Positions 42,701 through 53,400 of a stretch of 64,000 nucleotides of DNA are shown here, piece by piece; the first letter of the stretch is position 1, and each line of letters starts with the position of its first letter. A model generated the notes under the pieces. That model was not told the origin of the DNA and ran no database searches. It was given only the letters and a program-made list of their open reading frames with translations. A program made the position numbers and the translations under genes. This DNA is from Halichondria panicea (lineage: Eukaryota > Porifera > Demospongiae > Suberitida > Halichondriidae): contig NC_087382.1 of the NCBI RefSeq assembly GCF_963675165.1, forward strand, positions 3,325,963-3,389,962, in the 5' to 3' direction.

Positions 42701-45700
42701 CAACCATCACTCCTTACGACGCCATGCATTCTGTTGAATCCACTGTTTCTCAGATCCTATCCTCAATTGCCAGTATTCATCGCATCTCTCAAGAACCAGC
42801 TCCGTTTAAACTTGACAGATCAACTGCTTTCGGTCAACAATTTGAGAGGCTCCAGGAAGTGCGTCCAATGGCAACACTAATAGGCACACACAAAGACAAG
42901 TTAGAGGAACCGGTGGACCAGAAAATTTCTGAATTTGATTCAGCTCTCACAAAAGTTACTTCTAATTATAAGAAAATCATTGCTAACCCTTCACCAAACC
43001 ACACAATTTTTGCAGTTGATAACTTTTTAGGAACAGATGAGATGGATATAGCACCAATCCGAGGTTTTTTAAGTGACATTTTCAAGAAACAATTTCAAGA
43101 TTCTTCTATTCCTATTCAACCAAATTGGCTCTGGTTTAGTTTGATACTGAGACGAGAATACTGCATTGCTCCGATGGATGATTGTGTTATCATTGCTAAA
43201 GATCTTGGCATCAAAGAAGATGAGCTGGAGCTTTGCCTTTGGTATCTTCACTATTGCACTGGAACCATAATGTATTATCCCAATATACCCGGGAAATACT
43301 TCAAAGGACATGTGATCTGCACTCCTCAAGTTGTGTTTGATAGCATTAGTGAATTTATTGTGGCTTCTCTGCGCACTATCCATGGTGATGGGGCGGTTAT
43401 TGAATCAGAACGAGTTGAACTGATTAAAAAGGGACAATTTTTGATCAAATCCATTGAAAAATACTGCAAATGTCCTCAAGTGAAAGAAAAGCTGGAAGAG
43501 AGAAAGCTTATCCCAGCAAAGCAACTTGTGAAGCTCCTCGAATACGTTCACCTTCTATCACCAATAGTTCATACACAATCAGACAAGGAAGAAATTACTT
43601 ACTTAATGCCAGCTGTTTTAGAGTGTGCTTCACAAGAGGAGCTGGCGAACCCACATCCACCAGACACCAACAACCCAGAACCACTCCACATCACATTCAG
43701 CTTTGGTTACGTACCAACAGGAGTCTTTTGTGGGCTCATCACTCGACTAGTTTCCCAAGGCCACTATGGAATACTCGGATTGACGTGGGAGTTGGTGGAA
43801 GATGGTGTCAAGAGAAACTGCGTCTCTTTTCTGATTGCAAAATCAAATAAGATAACGTTAATATCTCATGAAAGAAGTTACGAAATACGAGTTACTCTAA
43901 ATCACGCTCATCTCTCCCTGCACGACCTTTGCACCTATGTTCTCTCAGTAGTTCTCTACACACTCAAGAGCATGTACGAGCAGCTAGTCCCACAAGTTGC
44001 GTTCCAGTGCCCATGTCCTGGTCACAGCTCAAGCACAGATAGAAATTCCTTGTGTATCCTGACAGAAGATGTATGGATTCAGTTTCTGTGTGGCAGTAAT
44101 CCCATTACCTTGAGGAAGGAGCAGACAGTTTGGCTTGGAAAGGTGTGTGTACAGTTAGCGTACGTACAATTATGTGCATGTGTTCTTACTTGTTTTAATT
44201 TTGTACTGTTTGCAGCTGTGTATCAATCTTAGTCACAATAATTTTTCCCTTCATTTTAACAGACCAAGATGGTTGGTGAACAGGCTAAACTAGAGGTACT
44301 AAAGTTTGCTGATGATGGTTTCTCCTTCCACTGGACCAAAGAGGGCTCCAAACGTCAGATCAAGACTAGTGATTATCAGCCAAACACTGTGAGCTTCCTG
44401 AGTGTGAGAGAGGAGGACTTTGGTCACTACCAGTGTGAGGTGAAGGATGCAGCTGCTGGAAAAGTGCTCCTCACTCTCTACACAGCTCTCTACAAAGAGG
44501 AGACAAGTGAGTTTGCACTGTACAATTGTGTGTGCCATAATGGCAATCTTCCACTTAATTTTTTTCTGCTTCAGGTATATTCTCTACTGAAGAGTCAAGA
44601 CGCAATAGTACCGAGTCCAATAAATCTATTGTGAAGACCTCATCATCAGGTTTGTACAAACTGAAACACTGTGTTCGCTGATCACTCCTATAGATGAGGG
44701 GTCCCTGTCATCAGAAAGGCTCCAATACTCAACAGATCCAGTCCAGAGAGTAGGAACTCCAATATCATCATCAGCAGGTGGTGACAGTCAAGTCCGTAAT
44801 AGAAGAGGTAAAGAATAACCCCACTGCTAAATCATATGTATGTTTATGATGTTGAGATGCCATGTTAAATTTGAAGTAAAAACTGTTGTGGTCGGTATGG
44901 TGTGAAATTGGTCATTTGTCTAGACCATTGTACGTATGTTTCTCATGTGATTTTCTCCTCTTAATAATTATGAAAAGACACTGATTGTCTACATTGTGAG
45001 TTCGTTTCATGGTTGTTCCTACAGAATTGTTGCTGTAACAATGGCCTTGGGGTCTAATCTCTAGAGCTTTATTATTATTATAGTTTGAAGTCCTTCATTT
45101 CTGTGGCAGAATATAAAAATAACATAATTATATAGGTCACATTGGAGAGTCTGTTGTGGAGGTCACTAACAAATCTAAAAAGTTTAGTAATTTTGGAATT
45201 AAGATTTCTGTCCTGGAAAATTCGCTACCTGAAGGTATCGATACGTGTGTCCTACACATATCCTTTGAGTTATCCACTGACTTTGAGATTCCTGCTAACT
45301 CTGAACTAGTCAGTTCAATTTATCATGTGAAATGTGAGCCCAAAGTACAGTTTAAGAAGCCTCTCATCTTGGAAATACAACACTGTGTGAGCTTAAACTC
45401 TGGCCATGAACAAAGGCTTGTCTTTGCTCGAGCAACCGATGAGAGCAAAAAGTTTGAGATCCTGGACGGTGGTCACTTTCCTATTGGTGAACGCTATGGA
45501 TCCATCCAACTCACTCGTTTTAGTTGGTTTAGTACTTTGTGTGAAGCATTAGGTTTTACAACTGAGAGGATGTACAGTGCATTGCTGTTCAGAAAGAACT
45601 TGCCCCATCACAAAATTGACATGAAATGTGTGGTATGCCAGAATCTAGCAACTCATGTAAAGGTAGGTTTCTATTTTTTCCACAGTTAGAATTTGATAGT

Positions 45701-47880
45701 TAAGGAAGCCTATACAATATACGCCTACCAGTGTTACACTGATATTTATGAGCTTTCATTATAATAATTACAGGTAATTAGAGAGGAGTTAGAAAAAGAT
45801 AGATACACAAAAGAAATGGATCTAGATCAAATTCAATTTGAAAATGCAGTAGAGATGGAGCTGCATTCAGAGAATCCCGAGCTTTGGACTGTTACTAGGG
45901 TAACACCCACTGTGAGTTATAATTTATAGTATAGACATGCAGTAATATTAAAACAAAAGCATAGTACACTCTTGGAGGATATTATGCAACAAAACAATGG
46001 ACAGGTGTGACTATTACATATGCTTGCTTAATTGTAGCTGTCCAGGCATCAGATTGATGGATACGCAACAAGAGTATTGGATTCTGATAGACGACCTGCA
46101 GTTATTCCAGCCATCCAATATAGATTTAACCTGAAGGAAAATTTTGTTTCTGAATCAGTAAACTTTCTGCTGACGAAAACCGATTTAGATGAAGAGAGCC
46201 AACACTTGACCCTACATATTTGCTGTAAGCAATTCTACTACTGGTATTACATAGAAAATAAAAATTATTTTCTTGTACATGTATACCATGCACTGTCCTG
46301 ATACTTGCGTGCACAAACCTAACAACTTCTTTTCCTCAGTACCCCACACTCTGGGAAGGAGTGACTCAACGACACAGACACAGAGAGGTCAGTTCATGTG
46401 TATATAATTATAGACCATGCAATGGGTAGCTATTTGTGTACGTTCTTTAAGTGCACCTTGTTGACCCATAAAAACCTGGAAGTGAATACTAGTATGACTT
46501 GTATAATATCAGTGCAGAGTTATAAAGAGAAATATATTTGGGTTCACATCATATTAGTCTGGGGGCCGGGGCCAGACCTTTTCTCGGAGGATGGGAGGGC
46601 TTGATTTTGCCCCTGAGATATTAGATCTGGCACCCAGACTAGCATGCACTAGATATCACAGTGTAATTACACTTTATACACACAACAGACTCAAACGCTT
46701 TCTTGTACTGAGTCCAGAAAGAGTTGTTGTGGTATCCCTGTTAGGCTAGTTGCAGCCATATGTAATTGTTTGCTTTTGGGAAAATCTGTAGCTATAATTA
46801 TACCACACTTATGTCACCACTAATTGGTCAACAGCTGTAGGATACATAGAAAAATTACATACAGCCCCAGTCATGCACCCGTTTTCAAGCCATGCTTGAC
46901 AGTACTAAGATTCAAAGTGACGGCAAAAACATGGAAGCTGCTCTCCAACAAGATGGCTAAGTCTCCATGGGTCCATGGGCGTGGTTAGATACATTTATCT
47001 AAGAAGAGCTTGCAACTCCAGTGAGGGCGTCGAATGGTCAACGCTTGGACCAAGGAAGCTCTTGAGCATCTGTAAGAGTCGAGGTGTTGCTCAACTAGTT
47101 CTTTGACGGCTGTAAAATCCGGCATAGTCTTGTTCTTTTTGCAGTCTGCATCTGCATCGTAGATCGAATTGTTGCTAGGGGAGGTTCCTTTTGTAGAGCT
47201 GCGGTCACGCGTAGTATAAGTCAGCTATGCCACACCTTCTCGGAGAATATACACCCCATATATCCTCCTCTTAGATATACTTATATCTACATCCTAATCT
47301 AGAAAGTTGCCTTCTTGAAGGTATACGGTATTGTTTGGTGGTCTATTTGGTATACTTAAACCTTTTATAGTTAGAGATAAAACAATAGTTTGCTCATGTT
47401 GACAGTGGAGCTGGTCCCACACTGACCTTAAGCAATTATTCGGTATAGTTCATATCATTGCCCATCAATCTATATAATTATGCTCCCACTAATTTACAGC
47501 ATGCATACAAAACTCTAACTGCAGTATAATTATACGTACCAATATATACCTTGCTTGCATCTGTTCTTTTTTGTCTGCATGCATTGCTGTATTCATGGTC
47601 GGTACTGGTTTCTGTTTGCTATCTCTAAATAGGACCTCTCGCTACTCAAGTCACTCTCCAAGAACTAATGAGGTGGTACCAACTGACTGACGAGCAACTC
47701 AGCCGTGAAATAGTGGACTCCCATACTCCCGTAATGGCCTTAAATTTTGATGATGTGGAACTTTATTCAACTGCAATGGGGCTACTTCCTGCTGAACAAG
47801 CCGATGTGAACAGATCATGTAGAACTCAAGCAGCAATGATGATGTGCTTGCAAATCTGGAAACAACATGATCCTTCATGA
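39726..47880 (+). CDS. Copy C: ankyrin-Roc-COR-Ig-ZU5-like protein with a truncated death domain
   Basis: Sixteen exons (39726-39730, 39790-39846, 39915-40180, 41198-41299, 41354-41452, 41551-41661, 41758-41970, 42020-44142, 44263-44506, 44575-44649, 44694-44807, 45136-45662, 45774-45911, 46038-46224, 46340-46387, 47633-47880) give 1518 residues. It shares the ankyrin, Roc (P-loop GPPFVGKTT near 316, DIGGQ, THKD), COR and Ig regions with copy B. The 527-base exon encodes a ZU5-like domain (about 1140-1240, FGIKISVLENSLPEG, then PKVQFKKPLILEIQH). The next two exons look like a UPA-type module, the order seen in UNC5, ankyrin and PIDD proteins. The death exon ends at TGA (47878-47880) where copy D reads CGA, so the death domain lacks its second half. 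The ankyrin-linker intron at 41662 uses a GC donor. Confidence 0.82.
40877..41011. repeat. Inverted repeat in a copy C intron
   Basis: gcagaggaggtatgacaggc at 40877 is mirrored by cctgtcggacctcctctgc ending near 41011, with one or two mismatches; the loop is about 65 bases. Confidence 0.7.
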
Positions 47881-48532
47881 GCAACTTACAGAGCTCTATA
47901 TACTGGATATCGTACTAACATTGGGGAAAGGAGACACAGCTCATCAAATTTGTCGGCAATTGATCCAACGTAAGTACATGTCGTGAGTGTTAGTACTCCT
48001 CCCCCTTTTCCACCCTCTTCTATAGAAAGCAACTGACTATAACATTTAACTGAAATCACGCCAGAGAAGCATTCTACAAAAATTCCTGCCTGCATGCATA
48101 TACCGTATTTACTTGATTAAACGCCCGAGCGTATATTTCCTAGAAACATCTGCATGTAGAGGGGCGTTTAAACGAGATGGGCGCTTATTCGAAAAGGGCA
48201 TTTATTGTTTTGTCTACTTCAAACTCTTGCTCATCAGCAGTTATTATGCTCTTTTTGGCTGCTGCCACAGCTCTCAGCTTAAATCTTAAGTCGTAGGAGT
48301 GGTGTTTCTCCTTCATCATAAACAATCTATGCTGCCATTGTTTCAGCTGGTTCCATGTGCTAATTCAGCTCCGCCCACAGTGCCACGCCCATACATGGGC
48401 GATTATTAAGAGGGGCGTTTATTGACAAAGACAGCTTTTACCATGGGCGTTTAATCAAGTAAATTTGGTATACATAATTATGCCGCCATAATTATTTCTA
48501 CCGTACTGGTTACAGATCGTACACTGGACTGA
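47881..48532 (+). pseudogene. Untranslated remainder of the copy C death domain
   Basis: After the stop, 47881-47970 still matches the rest of the death exon, with a four-base insertion (ctctatatactgg against ctctactgg), and keeps the donor cgtaagtac. The final exon (48516-48532, atcgtacactggactga) is intact with its acceptor. A foldback (48103-48468) sits in the intron. Confidence 0.8.
48103..48468. mobile_element. Foldback element with ccgtatttacttgattaaac ends
   Basis: The left end is mirrored by gtttaatcaagtaaatttgg ending at 48468; the interior has a second inverted block around gggcgttta. TA flanks both sides. It has no coding potential. Confidence 0.75.
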
Positions 48533-49129
48533 TGAACTGATTCACAGTATCAAAATGTTCAGAACACTCATTATAGCTCTATAGATTAACATTATTATGT
48601 AGACTAGTGTATGTTTTATTTTTGTTGACTAGAATAGACATCTATTTTTTGTACTGGATTTCCACTGTATTGTCATTAATTTTTTGTACAGAACATTCGA
48701 TTGTTATGACGTTTATTTTAATTAGTTGACTGTAAAATAGATTTCCAGGAATAACGAGCTGGACATTATCAATTATAGCCTGCAGCTTTATTCAATCAAC
48801 CTCAAGTCTGAAATAATGATCCTTAATTAAAGGTGACAACACAGCAGTAGCTAATGTTATACTGCATTCCATGCATCTTATGTGTTCTGATGAATTAATC
48901 AACAAACAGAATTATTACAACATACATTTGTACGTGTCACACACATACAATTTTATAATGAAGCTATATATACAAACTCGTACACATACAAACATTTTTC
49001 TGGAATAAATTTGAAGTAATAGTTATAAGTTACTTGGCATTAGGTCAAACAATAACTAATGAGATAATGATGCAGTGTAACATGTGGTATAGCTATCTTA
49101 TATACATAGTAATAAAAGTTTACAGCGTA

Positions 49130-49985
49130 TACATAACAAAATAATGTTTCAATGTTCTAAGGGAAAAGGTCGATTTGCGGTGGTGGTGCATGTGGTCTAT
49201 TGTGCTCATTACTGAGGCCCCTTCCCAAGCTGTTCTGCGACTGATAGCCTTAAAGTTTGCAGTAGATAGGAGGACTTCTGATCCCCGGTGACATGCGCAA
49301 TGTGCCCACCTAGTTCTTTGACAAATTTCATAGACTTTGGCCCCAGGAGATCTGTAGGTTCGATGGCTATTGGGGTGAAAGCAAGCGCAGGGAACCAAGG
49401 TTGGTGTATTTTGCCTCCTTAATTCCTCTTTAATTTCTGCTCCTGCAGCTACAAGTCCTGCCTTCGAGGTAGCACTTAGGGTGTAGGATGGGGCAAAGGT
49501 GTCCGATCACGTCGCATCCCACACTTCCAGGGTACCATGATGATGCCATCTGGGCGCTTCCCATCCGACTGCTGTAGGCCTCCTTATGCACGATATCGTT
49601 CCAAGCCGCATGGCGATGGTGACGACTTTCACTACTATACAGCAGCTGAGCCCATGTGTGCCCAAACTGTCCACTCCATGCAGCTCCACAATGATGACAG
49701 GAATGGGGTCTGCATAGAGCCTGAGGGGCACCAAAACGCAGGCCAACAGCGACTCTGATGGTGTTGTCGTTCATGCGTAGGAAATGGGCAGGACATCAAG
49801 CCAGGCACTAGACTCCTTCGCTCTAGAAGCTAGCAAACGAGCATGAGCTCTGGGATCTGGTGCATCTATACCAGAAGCCCTTCTGATGGTGTCCCATGAT
49901 TTCTGTCTGCACTTATCCACACCTTCTGGTGGGGCATTGCTGAATTCAGTGAACACTTGCAAACTAAATGCATATCTACCAAACA
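49130..49985 (-). mobile_element. Decayed 3' end of a retrotransposon reverse-transcriptase ORF
   Basis: Read in several minus-strand frames, the sequence shows a conserved retrotransposon tail in order: KESSAWLDVLPISYA, then NTIRVAVGLRFGAPQALCRP, a Cys-His cluster (CRPHSCHHCGA), GTHGLSC, HHRHAAWNDIVHKEA, WDAT, and GPKSMKFVKELGGHI. This follows the C-terminal region known from RT-encoding elements of cnidarians and sponges. Frame changes and stops show it is inactive, and no RT catalytic motif lies in the window. It interrupts the DDHD-like flank that follows copies B and D. Confidence 0.7.
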
Positions 49986-50448
49986 TATATACTTGGAGTC
50001 AACGTCATTATTATAGTCTCACAAGCCAGCCGTTTCATCCCAGAGGTAACACTACTTTTGGGTCTGGTTCCGCGGCGCGAGACTACGTCATTATGATGTT
50101 AACATAACCTCACAATATATAGGTGTGGCCTGGGGACAGGCCACACCCATCTAAACAGCACAGTTTCTGGCCTGGACTTGTGGTCAATACTAACGTCATA
50201 GCCCAAGACCCCCCCCTAACGTCATAATGACCTAAAAGTAGAGTTGGAAGTGCCCCTTATAATTATCTTATGTTTTTGTGGGCAGCCATTCTATGTTGTC
50301 ACATGTGTAATGGAATTCCCCTTACACACAATAGAGGGTGTGTCTGGCATGTCTGTGGTGAGGGTATTCATATCATTCCAAGAATAACAAGCTAGTGATT
50401 GAGCCCATTTTTCTCTAGCTAGCTGCAGTCAAGGTGCTAGTGGAGAAT

Positions 50449-53400
50449 ATGGAGTGAGTGATGTGATTACTATACCACATTATTATTAAACTGTTACTCT
50501 ATAGACAACACCGTGACGCTGAGCACTTGAAGGAGGATGTTAAATTGCAATCCCAGTAAGTGATGATTATTTCTAATTATGGCTATGTAAACTGTTACTG
50601 TAAGGAAATTGGATAAAGCTGCAAGAAATGGTAATGTCAGCGAAGTGAAGTCCTTGCTGGCACGTGGGGTCAACCCCAACCACCCCGGATGCTCTCCATT
50701 ACACAGTGCTTGTAAGATTGGTCACATGGAGATGGTTAAGGCACTTGTTGAGGCTGGAGCAGACACTGAGTTGGCCATGGACAGGTATCCAGTTCATTGG
50801 GCAGCCTTGAGGGGTCATAAGGAGGTGTTGGTTTACTTGATCAGGGATTGCAAGTGCAACGCTAGTGAGTCATTATATAGTTCATTCACTAGCCACTGCT
50901 ACATGAATATTGTGTCTACATAACATTATTGTTGTACGTTTTACCATGCAGGAATAGGAATCTACATTATTTTTATAGTTATTGATAATTACATCTCCGG
51001 CACTAAAATTAGTTAGCTGCAGGGTGCATGGATTGTATATATACGGGCCAAGGCAGTTTGACCCCTGTATATTTCATGATGGGTTGATATGTACACAAGC
51101 TGTTCATTTGGCGTGCCTTGAGCACGTGGCTTAGGGATGGCCATTTAGAAAGGTTCTTCTTACTCTTATAGATGGACACAGTAAATATAAAGAGCAATGT
51201 TAGTGACACCAACATTCATGTGTAGATACCAGGGACAATGACGATGATACTCTACTCCACATGGCATGCCTTGGTGGTCACCTAGATGTGGTGCAGTACT
51301 TGGTGGAGGAGGCCCACTGTGACATCAGTGAGTATATCATATCTGTCTCCGTATATCATACAATAACTATGATAAACATTATATGACTGTATAACTTTCA
51401 GATGTAAAAAACAAAAACAATTCTTCTCCACTCCACAAAGCATGCATTCGTGGTCACCAAGGTGTGGTACAGTACTTGGTGGGGAAGACCAACTGTGACA
51501 TCAGTGAGTTTGTCATTTTCTGTCCTGGTATTACCGTATAGCGGGCTATTTTCGAGACACAAAATTTTTGCGGATAAAGTATTTTGAGGATTTTATTTTC
51601 GAAGGGAGCGGTTTAAATGACCACACCCCTACAGCAAACCAATTTTTCAAGGCACTAAATTTTCGTGTTTCTGGGTCATCCTCGAAAACCTCGAAAATAA
51701 CCAACTATATACGATATATACAAATGTAACTATGACTGTAACTTTTCAGATGTACGGAACAATAAGAACGATACTCCACTCCACTATGCATGCTCTGGTG
51801 GTCACCAAAATATGGTGCAATACTTGGTGGAGGAGGCCCACTGTGACATCAGTGAGTCATATCTGTCCGTGTATCATGTAAATGTAATTAACATTATGCA
51901 TGGTTGTAACTTTCAGATGTAAGGAACAATGAAAACGATACTCCACTCCACAATGCATGCCTTGGTGGTCATCAAGGAGTGGTGCAGTACTTGGTGGAGA
52001 AGGCCAACTGTGACATCAGTGAGTGTATTTAAAGCAGTGTAACTAAGCCTACATTGATTTGAAAGCCCTTAATAATTCTGCATAATGCAAGGAGCCCTGT
52101 GCCAAATATATACCACACTTGGGGTTTGTATCATATCAACTTAACTACTATAAACTCCACATTCCTCATAAACCTCCCAGGCCCTTGCCTTGAGAACACA
52201 TACTACACAGCCTAGACACTAGTTGGCTAGACGGGGACGAGTTTCAAACGTGCATTGCGTACTAGTTATGAATACCATAACATTAGCCGCGCCTCTAACT
52301 GAAATGCATTACATAAAGCAGTCTGCAATCTAATTGGTGCTTGCGGCAGAATGAATGCTTGATGGTTTGAAACCCGTCCTCCTGTTGGGAGGCGGGCTAC
52401 GCCTATCTACTAGTTGGCAAGGGCAAAACAGATGGGTGGGGCTTGCTAAGCACCAGGAGAAAAGGTGAGGCTCACTGCTTGGACATGGACAAGTTAGTGC
52501 GTATAGAGCTATAGAAGCTTAGCCTTGTTCCCAGGCCTTACTTTTTCTTGCTGTTGTCACTGTTCATCCATAAACATAAGAAAGACATAGTGAGGCAGCA
52601 AAGAAAGAAATGGGCGTACAGTTAAGAAAAAGTAAGGCCTGGTTTGGGAAATCGCGTGATCCACAAGGATTTTTATGAACGTGGGCGATATGTAGCCCAC
52701 AATCGTGACGTAAGGTATTCTCCCACGCATTCGGAGTAAGACTGTACTGTACTGCACTGAGACAACCACCAAGCTGTGCTGCAAGTCAGATCAGAGAACC
52801 AGCGTGGCCAGCTCTGGTGGCAGTAGCTACCTGCTATATGATAATGATGACTAAGCTATTCTACTATAGCATGTAGAAAGACACAAGAAAGGTAATAGTG
52901 ATAGAATCTAAACACACAATCTAGACTAGTAGATCATCTAGCTAAGCCTAAGGTATAGCTAGCTATAGTGCCCCTTCTACCACCCTTCTACCCTCACACG
53001 ACTTCCAACTTTACGTCTATTTCTTTCTTTATTCCTTCAATTAATACCGTATTTTATCTTATTGAACGAATAATACAGTATTTTATCTTATTGAACGATT
53101 GTGATAAAGAACAGTGTGTAGAGGCTAATAGAAGCTTAGCACTGGCTACAAGCTATACCACAAGCTTTTCAATAGTTTTAAACTATGCACTCCCATTGAT
53201 TACAGATGCAACTAATAAGTGTGACGAGACACCCCTTGGCATAGCTGAACTGAGAGATTACAAGTATATTGTTGACTACCTCAAGACTAGACAAGAATCA
53301 TTTCCTGGACAACCAGGCAAGTTATGAGAACATTCCACCAGACAGTATCCCATGGCAACTTAAACGTGTGCATTTCAACTTAGCAAACACTTCATAAGCT

